Source: JBBIPA01 sp963820495
GTDB lineage: Bacteria; Chloroflexota; Dehalococcoidia; GIF9; UBA5629
Assembly (NCBI GenBank): GCA_963820495.1
Contig: CAWGAF010000001.1
Location: 868,001 to 932,000 of the forward strand
Direction of reading: 5' to 3'
DNA: 64,000 nt
The first letter of the stretch is position 1; the number at the start of each line of letters is the position of its first letter. This document shows, in pieces, positions 37,568 to 45,418 of this stretch. A program made the translations under genes and the position numbers. Below the pieces are notes generated by a model. The model was not told the origin of the DNA, ran no database searches, and saw only the letters and a list, made by a program, of their open reading frames with translations.

Positions 37568-38098
37568 ATGAGCTGGCGTTATTTGGTTGCATCGATATTA
37601 ATCCTCTTAGTATTGTCTAGCTGTGCTCCCCTGACACCAAACCCCACTCCTTCTCCACCTGCAGGTTCAACTCCAGAATCTTCAATAACGCCCACATCTC
37701 CACCTGTAACATTACCCGAATCTCCAGCTGGAACATCACCTTCAGCGCAGGTACCTCGCATAACCATAGAAGAGTTATTGCGGAAGATCAAGATCAACTT
37801 AGATATCCTTATTGTTGATAGTAGAGTAGATGTAGAACAACAATTTGCCATAGGTCATATTAAAGGAGCTATACCTGTTCCTCTTTCCCAAATTACTTCA
37901 GGACAATGGTTACCACCTGCTAACAAAGACAAAGAGATTGTCTTCTATTGCACCTGACCGGACGAGAAGACCAGTGCCCGGGCGGCACTTGAATTAATAG
38001 ATCAAGGTTTTACGCACGTAGCGGTTTTAAAAGGTGGCTATAATGCCTGGAAAGAAGCAGGCTACCCTATAGAGTCGGGAACAGCTAAAAGTGGATAA
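37568..38098 (+). CDS. Rhodanese-like lipoprotein with in-frame TGA at the catalytic Cys: putative selenoprotein
   Basis: The frame runs 177 codons if the TGA at 37955-37957 is read through. A signal peptide with lipobox (VLSSC, Cys19) is followed by a Pro/Thr/Ser linker and a rhodanese domain from about residue 65: LIVDSRVDVEQQFAIGHIKG, IVFYCT, then the TGA at codon 130, then PDEKTSARAALELI and LKGGYNAWKEAGYP to a TAA at 38096. In rhodaneses of the Y-C-x-C-P-[DNH]-E-x-x-S-A type, the position taken here by TGA is the active-site Cys. Both halves align without any gap. A 6-bp hairpin with a CGGGC loop starts 15 nt after the TGA (37973-37989), within published bacterial SECIS rules as I remember them. 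A Cys-to-stop point mutation is the alternative. Confidence 0.7.
37973..37989 (+). promoter_or_regulatory. Putative bacterial SECIS hairpin
   Basis: AGTGCC (37973-37978) pairs with GGCACT (37984-37989) around loop CGGGC. The loop begins 21 nt after the TGA and has G at its second position, matching the loose bacterial SECIS consensus. It is inside the coding sequence, as required for SelB-dependent decoding. Confidence 0.5.
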
Positions 38099-38399
38099 CC
38101 GTTTATTACCATAAATGGTTGGTATCGTATGCAGCCCATCTTCCATTGGTTTTATTCCATCCGCAGTCATCTAGTCATTATTACGCGTAAACCAAGGAAT
38201 GGTTGGTTAAACCCTTACTTTAGTCAAAGCTGTGAGTATTTGCAGGACTGGCTTTAATCAATATCTATAACTACCTTCAAAATATCCAATCTCCTCTCTG
38301 TTAATATTCCCTTCCAAAATACCGAGTGGTACAATGATATAGTAGGGCAGTTGATGACACATACGTAATATACTGTTGTTCATTTAATATGGAGGCATA
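38099..38399. other. Intergenic, no gene seen
   Basis: About 300 nt. GTGGTACAAT near 38325 resembles the end of the repeat found at 43441-48917, but the rest does not match clearly. Confidence 0.3.
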
Positions 38400-38756
38400 A
38401 TGCAAAAATCGATCAACTCTTTGCTGCGGCAGGTTATCCAATTCAGAAATGAAAGAAATTGGCAACAGTTCCACAACCCTAAGGATTTGGCTATCTCGGT
38501 TTCACTAGAAGCTGCAGAACTGTTAGAAAACTTTCAGTGGAAATCAGATAAGGCCATTGAATCTATGATTGAAGACCCCAAAATGACTACTAAAATCGGC
38601 AATGAGGTTGCAGATGTATTCATCTATCTTTTACTTCTTTCTGACCATTTAAGAGTAGATTTATATAAAGTCGTTGAAGAAAAATTGGAGTTAAACAAAG
38701 CAAAATACCCTATTCAAAAGTCTTTTGGTAAATCAGCGAAGTATAGCGAGTTATAG
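38400..38756 (+). CDS. MazG-like nucleotide pyrophosphohydrolase
   Basis: 118 aa. The all-alpha NTP-pyrophosphatase motifs are complete: SLEAAELLENFQW (E-x2-E-type metal site) and EVADVFIYLLLLSD (E-x2-D), with a C-terminal KYPIQKSFGKSAKY typical of the dCTPase/RS21-C6 group. Such enzymes hydrolyse non-canonical or surplus dNTPs to the monophosphate. It heads a three-gene unit with a radical SAM protein 15 nt downstream and an unknown protein, a context that may have to do with nucleotide modification or damage. Confidence 0.85.
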   Translation: MQKSINSLLRQVIQFRNERNWQQFHNPKDLAISVSLEAAELLENFQWKSDKAIESMIEDPKMTTKIGNEVADVFIYLLLLSDHLRVDLYKVVEEKLELNKAKYPIQKSFGKSAKYSEL

Positions 38757-38770
38757 CTGAGAAAAAGAAA

Positions 38771-39787
38771 ATGCGTACATTTAGGTTTAGCGCAAGTTCT
38801 CAAGCTGGGCAAGAGACACGTATGTGCTCATATCCGGTAGGTTTAGACCCTTATAGATCAGGATGCAGCAACAACTGCTGCTATTGCTATGTCAGACACC
38901 GACTTCAGGATATGGGTGCATGGAAAGTTACGGATCCGACTGTACTCGATCTTCAACATCTGAGAGCTACTTTTAATAATGTCTTCGTAAAGGGCAGAAT
39001 ACGCTCTGAGGCACAGAAGTTATTAAGCTGTAAATTGCCTCTAAGAATAGGAATGAACACTGACCCTTTTCAAGCTATAGAAAATGATCGTAAGATAACT
39101 TATAACTTGCTTAAGTTGTTGCGCGAATTTAACTACCCCTATATATTATTGACCAAAAACTCCCTTATCGCAGATGAGAAATATCTTCCTCTTTATAACC
39201 GTAATATATCCTATCTACAGATCACCATCACATCATTAAATGTGGAAATGAGTAAAAAAATTGAACATGGTGCTTCAGAGCCTAAAGAACGATTAAGCGC
39301 TTTAAGGAAGCTAGTACAAGAAGGCATAAGAGTTGCAGTACGAATAAATCCATTATTCCCTATTTATCCAGATGGTCATTATGATGGTAGTTACTCCGGT
39401 AAATCATTAGAAATGTTGGATATGTTCTCATGGGATTTGGTGCATCAAATATGTGAATGCAAGCCTTCAACAGTAATAGCAGGATTTCTCCGTATGGAGT
39501 CTGAGAAAGCACATCGCTGGTTTGAGTTAGAAGCAAATTTAAACATGAAACAATTCTTTTGGAAAACCAATCACAAATATTACTCGCGGGAAGAAATAGC
39601 ATATTATTACAAACAGTGTAAAGACATTTGTGATAAATATAAGGTACCCTTTAGTGTGTGTTTTGACCGAAATGAAAATTACGATTTCTTCAAGTCTATG
39701 TGGACAAATGCACAAGATTGCTGCAATGCTTGCAACCAAACAACTTTTCATAACAAGACATATCGAATGATTAATAGTGAGCTATAA
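38771..39787 (+). CDS. Radical SAM protein (spore-photoproduct-lyase/Rv2578c-like)
   Basis: 338 aa. The 4Fe-4S/SAM motif is C32-x3-C36-x2-C39 (GCSNNCCYCYVRH), placed near the N-terminus as in the SPL-like group, followed by a TIM-barrel with IGMNTDPFQAIE, ILLTKNSLI and VAVRINPLFPIYPD. Extra Cys at the end (CCNAC) may bind another cluster. Such enzymes do radical chemistry on nucleic acids or other substrates. It overlaps the next gene by one base (TAATG), so the two are translationally coupled. Confidence 0.85.
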   Translation: MRTFRFSASSQAGQETRMCSYPVGLDPYRSGCSNNCCYCYVRHRLQDMGAWKVTDPTVLDLQHLRATFNNVFVKGRIRSEAQKLLSCKLPLRIGMNTDPFQAIENDRKITYNLLKLLREFNYPYILLTKNSLIADEKYLPLYNRNISYLQITITSLNVEMSKKIEHGASEPKERLSALRKLVQEGIRVAVRINPLFPIYPDGHYDGSYSGKSLEMLDMFSWDLVHQICECKPSTVIAGFLRMESEKAHRWFELEANLNMKQFFWKTNHKYYSREEIAYYYKQCKDICDKYKVPFSVCFDRNENYDFFKSMWTNAQDCCNACNQTTFHNKTYRMINSEL

Positions 39788-41322
39788 TGAATTTTATCAT
39801 AGCCATCTATAATAAGTTAGATGAGGCATCGCCTTATCGTTCTGATATTTTTGACCTATTTGGTACTCCTGATGGTATGAATTTTGGTTTGGTTGGGTCA
39901 AAGCAAGGGCAAAAATTCAAATCCCTGTATTGGGATTGGGGACCTAATGGCATAAAAAAAATCTGCAAATTCTTGTACTGGCAAGAACATCTGACCCTTA
40001 AAGGTTTTGAATCTTGGTATCATGATTTTGATTTCAGCGATTTATCAAAATTAACGAATAGATTGCTGTATGTGTTTAAATACAAGAAAGATAAAATCCC
40101 AGCATTTGTAGCTTCTATCATAAGTACTAAAAAGAAAGAAGGCAGATTATGGTTTGAGTTCGTTCCTCTTAAATTTATACTGCTTCCACCAGATTTTATG
40201 AAGGACTATCACAAAGACTTTTTTACCAATGGCCGAGAAGACAGCGATAAATGGATAAAGTTCTTTAATAATGAATATGGAATAAAGGAATTGGATACAG
40301 CCTTTCAGGAAATATTCCGGTCTGCAGCATCACAAGACCAATACCACATAATTCCAGTTGAATACATTGATAAATGGATTGACCAGCATACTGAATTTAC
40401 CATTAGCACAAAGCCGTTATTTGTGAGCAGTATGGTTGACAATAAGAAACTGCTAATTAAAAATTTGCCTACTAATAACCAGGTATTTTGGTCTATCTTC
40501 TCGCAGTATACAGGGCATACTCAGGTACGTGGCTCCTTCTCAATCATAGTTAAGGGAAAGGAGTATAGCGTGACAGACATTCCAGTAAATGCATTTGTTG
40601 AGAAAGGATATGTTTACAATCATGAAGTAGGAGTAGCTTCTGCGATTTTCCAAGTTCTTCAAGAAACCTTAGATATTAAAGCATACAGTAGTTTTCAAGA
40701 GAATGAGTTTCTAAAAATTGAGTTTAGCTACGAAAATAGTATTAGTCTCAGACAATCACATTTTTTGAAGCGAGCGGTGAAAATAGAAGAAATAGCCAAT
40801 ATCTATGATCCTAAATATAAATTAACGGACTATGATTATGTCTTAAATTTGGGTTCCATTGGAATAAAGCAAAAGATAGCATTCGACCTGACCAGTGGGT
40901 TATGGTATAAAGGTTTCGGCAAATCGAAATCGGAATTGGTCGCACAGTGGCTTCATAACCTAATCGATATCCCCCTAAAAAACCCTGATATTCTTACTAT
41001 ATGGCACTATGGGCTAACAAATTTTGAGTGTTACCAAAATGGTAAGGAAATCGGAAGATGGTTGATAGATCAAAAATCACTTGATCCAAGTCAATATCTA
41101 TATCTGGATAAAAATACATTACTGCAGGATCAAATTCCCTTTCCCAAAAATCTGAAAATCATCTTTTTACCCCTTTATGATGATAACCCCGATTATATTG
41201 GACTGAAGAGTGAACTCAACAATCTGGCGCCTAAATTAGGGCAAAATAAAATCAAGAGCAGTGGTTTTTACAGGCTTAATAGCAGACTGATAAGCAAATT
41301 ATTAACCATTGGCACACAATAA
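39787..41322 (+). CDS. Large unknown protein co-translated with a radical SAM enzyme
   Basis: 511 aa, not assigned to any family. No signal peptide, membrane helix or nucleotide-binding loop. The N-terminal region has several Trp/Tyr-rich patches (SLYWDWGPNGIKKICKFLYW). The middle (GSFSIIVKGKEYSVTDIPVN) and the end are beta/alpha mixed. The start codon overlaps the radical SAM stop, and the strict order MazG-like, radical SAM, unknown suggests one pathway, perhaps as substrate-binding or scaffold partner. Confidence 0.7.
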   Translation: MNFIIAIYNKLDEASPYRSDIFDLFGTPDGMNFGLVGSKQGQKFKSLYWDWGPNGIKKICKFLYWQEHLTLKGFESWYHDFDFSDLSKLTNRLLYVFKYKKDKIPAFVASIISTKKKEGRLWFEFVPLKFILLPPDFMKDYHKDFFTNGREDSDKWIKFFNNEYGIKELDTAFQEIFRSAASQDQYHIIPVEYIDKWIDQHTEFTISTKPLFVSSMVDNKKLLIKNLPTNNQVFWSIFSQYTGHTQVRGSFSIIVKGKEYSVTDIPVNAFVEKGYVYNHEVGVASAIFQVLQETLDIKAYSSFQENEFLKIEFSYENSISLRQSHFLKRAVKIEEIANIYDPKYKLTDYDYVLNLGSIGIKQKIAFDLTSGLWYKGFGKSKSELVAQWLHNLIDIPLKNPDILTIWHYGLTNFECYQNGKEIGRWLIDQKSLDPSQYLYLDKNTLLQDQIPFPKNLKIIFLPLYDDNPDYIGLKSELNNLAPKLGQNKIKSSGFYRLNSRLISKLLTIGTQ

Positions 41323-41355
41323 CAACCTAGGACTGAACCCTTTATATGTTTTACC

Positions 41356-42162
41356 TCAGAAAGTATTCAAATAACTAGTGGGAATATCCTCAAAATCCTT
41401 CCATGCAAACCAGTGTGAGAGATTTAATGCTTCCCCCCATTTGGTTATTGTTGCAATATCACCTTTATAATTATCTTGCTGGCTTCTCTGAAGTGTAATC
41501 AGCTTCTCTCCAATTTTAGAATAGGGTGACCTATCAAAGCGATTTGCTTGGTAGTTACTATTGAAGTACATCCCCAGTATGCGAAAAAAGGCACAATTCA
41601 TACCACTGGAGGCAATAAGAATTTTCTTGGGAGTCATTTTCTCCACGTCAAAAGACAGGGTGAGAGCAGCTTCATTATATTGTCTTTGGATAGATTGTGC
41701 TTGATATGATCTCAACTCTGCATATTTATCATAAATCCATTTTTCAATCATGATGTCACTGGGGAAATTGGTTAATTGTTTAATCATTCCTGAATACCAG
41801 ATGTTTACAATTTTAACCAAGTTTTCAAAAGGCAATGTTTTTGATAGTATTTGTACTTCGGGTTCTATATCCTTCAAGGCTCTCAATTTAATCTGATCAT
41901 CCGTGTATGGCATTATTCGATCTGATTCAGCCGCACTATATATTCTCATTATATGTCCGCATTCATGGGCGATCAAATGGTTTATAATTTCTGTATGCTC
42001 AGGTTTATAATACATGAGATGCGCTGACATATTTTTGCGCGCTACTTTGACCGATGCAGGAGTATCCAAATCCTTCTTTTCCAAAAGCTGGACTTCTTTT
42101 CCGGTAAGTGATTTCACTTCCTCAAATATTTTGTAAACACTACCTATCAGATTCAAATTCAT
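41356..42162 (-). CDS. Zincin-like protein with HExxH motif
   Basis: 268 aa. HECGH at 66-70, in the context NHLIAHECGHIMRIYSA, fits a zinc-metallopeptidase helix. A third ligand is not obvious, although D98/E100 in LRALKDIEPEVQ lies at a plausible distance. No signal peptide. It overlaps the TPR gene upstream by 4 nt (ATGA) and converges on the MazG/radical SAM operon with 33 nt between stops. Confidence 0.65.
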   Translation of the reverse strand: MNLNLIGSVYKIFEEVKSLTGKEVQLLEKKDLDTPASVKVARKNMSAHLMYYKPEHTEIINHLIAHECGHIMRIYSAAESDRIMPYTDDQIKLRALKDIEPEVQILSKTLPFENLVKIVNIWYSGMIKQLTNFPSDIMIEKWIYDKYAELRSYQAQSIQRQYNEAALTLSFDVEKMTPKKILIASSGMNCAFFRILGMYFNSNYQANRFDRSPYSKIGEKLITLQRSQQDNYKGDIATITKWGEALNLSHWFAWKDFEDIPTSYLNTF

Positions 42163-43037
42163 GGAACCTCTTTATTCTTAATCAATTTGAGTGCCACATC
42201 GTATTCCTGAGATAAATCAACTCCAACATTCTGCTCGGGGGCAATTTTCTGGAAACCTACATACATGTAACTTACCAATTGTAGACCAGTAAATTCACCT
42301 GGTAGACTATGTATTGTATATTTTTTATCTGGATTATTTATATCCAAGCCAGTGCGCCCTTTCAAAGCTATCTCAAATGTTATTTCTCTTGTTCTGCTCA
42401 TGTCTTCTTTTTCAAACAATTTCAGCGCACCTACCATGTACATAACTGCATCCATACGTAAACCTTTGGATTTCAAATGAATAAATGCTATTTCTCTAAG
42501 TCCGTCCTTAGCCAACTCTTTTAATTTTGGTGGGGCATCCATTTCAAGAACTTTTCTATAGTATGGGTCTGCTTTTTCATAATTCTTTGCTTGTTGATGT
42601 GCATAACCTAAACCATAAATTGTATTTACATCTGATGAATTGATCTGATAAGCCTTTTCAAGGTAGCAAAGAGATTTTTCAATATCGCCATTATTGCCAA
42701 ATAACCCACCTAAATTCCTAAGAGCATACGAATTATTAGGGTCAAGTTTTAATGCATCGAGAAAGTATTTCTGAGCGCGATCATGATCTCCAAGTTTACT
42801 ATAGGCATAACCGAGTGCCACGAGAGCATTGGAATGATTTGCATTGTATTCTATAGATTTTCTTAAAACGGTTATGGCCTTTTCAGGTTCACCCAAATCC
42901 GTAAAACACATTCCCAAGTTATAGAGAATATCAGGATTCCTGGGGTCATCCAGCAACATCTCTTCAAAAACCTTTTTGGCTTCGTTAAGGTTTCCTAGCT
43001 TTATGAGATTCAATGCTTCCTTAAACTTGTCTATCAT
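42159..43037 (-). CDS. Tetratricopeptide-repeat protein
   Basis: 292 aa. About five TPR units lie between residues 5 and 200 (NPDILYNLGMCFTDLGEPEK, HSNALVALGYAYSKLGDHDR, NSYALRNLGGLFGNNGDIEK), followed by a ~90-residue C-terminal part without repeats. TPRs bind protein partners. The stop overlaps the start of the HExxH gene, so the two probably interact. Confidence 0.85.
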   Translation of the reverse strand: MIDKFKEALNLIKLGNLNEAKKVFEEMLLDDPRNPDILYNLGMCFTDLGEPEKAITVLRKSIEYNANHSNALVALGYAYSKLGDHDRAQKYFLDALKLDPNNSYALRNLGGLFGNNGDIEKSLCYLEKAYQINSSDVNTIYGLGYAHQQAKNYEKADPYYRKVLEMDAPPKLKELAKDGLREIAFIHLKSKGLRMDAVMYMVGALKLFEKEDMSRTREITFEIALKGRTGLDINNPDKKYTIHSLPGEFTGLQLVSYMYVGFQKIAPEQNVGVDLSQEYDVALKLIKNKEVP

Positions 43038-43440
43038 AAATTAACGTTAAGTTTTTCAAATAATTCGCCCTATTTTATCTATACAGTTTCAAAGCTGCTA
43101 ACATTGGGCATTATAACATTCCTCAGTTAGTTCCTGCTTATGCTCATCCCCTCATACTCTAAGTGTGATTAATATTAAAGCGCTTGGCGGCTATTCCTTA
43201 CCTTACTTGCTTTTACAACATAATATCTAGCGAATGATTCTTTTCATCCGAATATTATTGTATCATTTATTATATTAGATTTGTGAGAGCACAGTTTGTC
43301 AGAACCAGACAGTACCAGTTGACCCCATTGTCTATGTTAAATCTGAAATTACCCACCTGACTATGTCGCTTATGTATCTCCATCGCATCATATACCAACA
43401 CTTATTGTCTCCAAAATCACCTTTTGAATAGACGAAAATA
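43038..43440. other. Intergenic, no gene seen
   Basis: About 400 nt of AT-rich sequence upstream of the TPR gene; no repeat or RNA recognised until the dispersed repeat at 43441. Confidence 0.4.
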
Positions 43441-43591
43441 AACCACATCTTTTCCTTTTCATAACACATTGTGCGTCCCTTATTTCTAATGCCCAAAATT
43501 TTGCATTTGGTAAACAAATAAACCTATAGCAAATAGCCTGCACTTCAGCAAATTAGAATCCAAAGGTGGTACAATATTGGAGGCAGGTCAC
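43441..43591 (+). repeat. Dispersed ~150-bp repeat, copy 1
   Basis: Aligns by eye with 43845-43996, 47530-47673 and 48771-48917. Shared blocks are AATGCCCA, GCATTTGGTAAAC, AGCCT, CAAATTAGA and AAAGGTGGTACAAT, then CAGGTCA. It ends 62 nt before the ATG of the 59-aa gene at 43654. Confidence 0.8.
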
Positions 43592-43653
43592 CATTCCTAA
43601 ATGCAATTTAGCAATCACACTAAGTAACACCAAATGAAAATTGGAGGAAAGAA

Positions 43654-43833
43654 ATGGCAGAATTTGATGCTAAGAAAATGGATGATGCCGCTAATGATGC
43701 GTCGCTGGAACTAGAAACTATCCGAGAGAAACATGCTGATGGTGTAAAAGCTGTTGAAGATTGGGCTAAAAAATGGGTCTCATCGGCTGGTTATAAGCGC
43801 CTGGCGAAAATACTCGCTGGAAAATGGGGGTAG
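43654..43833 (+). CDS. Small hypothetical protein (59 aa), duplicated at 47261
   Basis: ATG with GGAGG 6 nt upstream. The product is helical and charged (MAEFDAKKMDDAANDASLEL, then KAVEDWAKKWVSSAGYKRLA). The sequence is repeated in decayed form at 47261-47429, so it was once under selection. No family recognised. Copy 1 of the dispersed repeat lies upstream and copy 2 immediately downstream. Confidence 0.7.
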   Translation: MAEFDAKKMDDAANDASLELETIREKHADGVKAVEDWAKKWVSSAGYKRLAKILAGKWG

Positions 43834-43844
43834 AAGGAAAATTT

Positions 43845-43996
43845 AACCACATTTTTCCCTTTTGAGCCCCCCCTTTGGCGTACCATTTCCTCAATGCCCA
43901 GATTCTGGCATTTGGTGAACAAGGAAGCCTATAGCAATAACTGGCTGCGAAACAAATAAGAGTCGAAAGGTGGTACAATTATTGGGAGCAGGTCAC
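43845..43996 (+). repeat. Dispersed ~150-bp repeat, copy 2
   Basis: Starts 12 nt after the 43654 gene's stop and ends 77 nt before the lipoprotein gene at 44073. It ends in AAAGGTGGTACAATTATTGG, whose TACAAT may be a -10 element. Confidence 0.8.
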
Positions 43997-44072
43997 ATAA
44001 GCATTTTGTTTTAGGTAAAATAAATGGATAAGCTAAAATGATTCAGTTTACAGAGTTAGCTTTATAACATAT

Positions 44073-44504
44073 ATGCATACCAAATTAACCATTATTGCTG
44101 TAATAGCATTGTTGTCCCTGCCGTTAATTGGTTGTAGTGAAAATAGCATATATACTTCGGAGTCGCTTGGCAACGTAACATTGTCGTCCGAAGTAGATGA
44201 ACAGCTTCAACCAGTAAATAGCCAAACCGTCTTCGATAAAGACACGCAGATAATATATTGTTCATTTACACCATCAAAGGCTCCAATTGGCGCTAACATT
44301 ATGGCGCAGTGGATATATATACAAGGAGAAATAAATGGAGTTAATAACTATGTCATTGACCAATGGACGGAGCCTAAAAAAAACCAGGGTCGTATGGCTA
44401 TGTTAATAAGACGCCCAACTAATGGCTGGCCAAAGGGTGATTATAGGGTCGTACTATTTGTTAATGACCGCGAGGAACTACAAATTCCTTTTTCCATAAA
44501 ATAA
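44073..44504 (+). CDS. Small lipoprotein
   Basis: 143 aa. Signal peptide with lipobox LPLIGC (Cys at about 21) followed by a soluble beta-rich domain: IIYCSFTPSKAPIGANIMAQ, WPKGDYRVVLFVN. The pattern of a Trp followed by G-x-Y-x-V-x-[LV]-x-[VL] resembles small Ig-like ligand-binding domains. No family assigned. It lies just downstream of dispersed repeat copy 2. Confidence 0.7.
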   Translation: MHTKLTIIAVIALLSLPLIGCSENSIYTSESLGNVTLSSEVDEQLQPVNSQTVFDKDTQIIYCSFTPSKAPIGANIMAQWIYIQGEINGVNNYVIDQWTEPKKNQGRMAMLIRRPTNGWPKGDYRVVLFVNDREELQIPFSIK

Positions 44505-44683
44505 TACGATTTTGACTTGCCCCCTAACAATCAGTCCCTACAAAGAAAGCTATACTTTGATATTATCCACTGGCCCATATCTTCTATGACTTTCCACCAC
44601 ATCCTGACATCCTATCGCCTGACAATACAATCGACTCAACTTTAACCTTTAAATTAGGAATATTGAGGCAGAATGAGGTAAAG

Positions 44684-45218
44684 TGAGGTTTGGTAGTGTA
44701 TCATTTTGAAATTTCAAACTAAGAAAGGAGGTTAATTGGAAATGAAGAGAATGATAAAAAGGTTCGGCAAACTAATAACAGCGTCCTTTATCATGATGGG
44801 AGTTGGTATAGTCACATTCCCATTAGTAATCCCTATGTATGGGCTTTTTGGTATTGATACAGATTGGTTTAGTGTCTTTCTATTTCTTATAGGGGCAATT
44901 ACAGGTATTGTGGGGCTAATTCGCAGAAAAAGGCTAAATAGAATCATGTTAGTAGCCTTACTTGTGCTTGTTTCAATTATGTGTATGCCAATCTTATTTG
45001 GGTTCATATCGATGATTTGCTATTTTATAACAGGTAAAGAGTTAGGGTGGTGAAAAAGTTAATTTGGTCAGTATCTTGGGTATTGGTGGGTGATTTTGTA
45101 TTTCTCGTATGGACAGCAAAAGTATATTCGGTCTTAAGGTTAGGGGGAGACTACTCACGGGTTTGTCAAATACCCAAAGACCTTTTATTATTTCAAAATG
45201 ATATACTACCTGAGGTTT
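44684..45218. mobile_element. 519-bp element with 21-bp inverted repeats and 8-bp target duplication
   Basis: Inverted repeats at 44692-44712 and 45190-45210 (outer bases GGTAGT, inner ATTTTGAAAT) are complementary at 20 of 21 positions. Immediately outside, TGAGGTTT occurs at 44684-44691 and again at 45211-45218 in direct orientation, an 8-bp target-site duplication. No transposase is inside; the cargo is one or two small membrane-protein genes. This is a non-autonomous transposable unit. Confidence 0.75.
44742..45053 (+). CDS. Small membrane protein (103 aa)
   Basis: Start taken at the ATG 44742; a TTG at 44736 is also possible, and AGGAGG lies at about 44726-44731. Three hydrophobic helices are seen (LITASFIMMGVGIVTFPLVI, FSVFLFLIGAITGIVGLI and a C-terminal IMLVALLVLVSIMCMPILFG). 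No family recognised. It is carried inside the 519-bp inverted-repeat element and its TGA overlaps the GTG of the next small gene. Confidence 0.65.
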   Translation: MKRMIKRFGKLITASFIMMGVGIVTFPLVIPMYGLFGIDTDWFSVFLFLIGAITGIVGLIRRKRLNRIMLVALLVLVSIMCMPILFGFISMICYFITGKELGW

Positions 45219-45223
45219 GGTAG
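45050..45223 (+). CDS. Small membrane protein overlapping the previous gene (57 aa)
   Basis: GTGA overlap with the stop of the 44742 gene suggests translational coupling. The N-terminus is hydrophobic (LIWSVSWVLVGDFVFLVW). The last residues are encoded by the element's right inverted repeat and target duplication, so its end was set by the insertion. No homology known. Confidence 0.45.
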   Translation: MKKLIWSVSWVLVGDFVFLVWTAKVYSVLRLGGDYSRVCQIPKDLLLFQNDILPEVW

Positions 45224-45418
45224 TCTTGACAAATTGCGGTCTGCCATGTATACTAAGCGATTTGCAATTGAATATTTATTTTGATATTGATAAATTGCGG
45301 GAATTTGATATAACTTTCGCCAGGGAATTAGAGAGATAAGGGTATTATAGTATTTTCTTTTCCGCAAACCTATTTTCCATTTCAGCACGACTAAAAATAC
45401 TTATTGGAGGTAAAAACC

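Noticed and set aside
38771..39787. Viperin-type antiviral radical SAM enzyme
   Set aside because: The cysteine motif and barrel resemble the SPL-like group, and no nucleotide kinase is adjacent; viperin features were not seen.
43332..43517. 61-codon minus-strand frame
   Set aside because: It lies mainly in the dispersed repeat copy 1, which does not encode this frame in the other copies.
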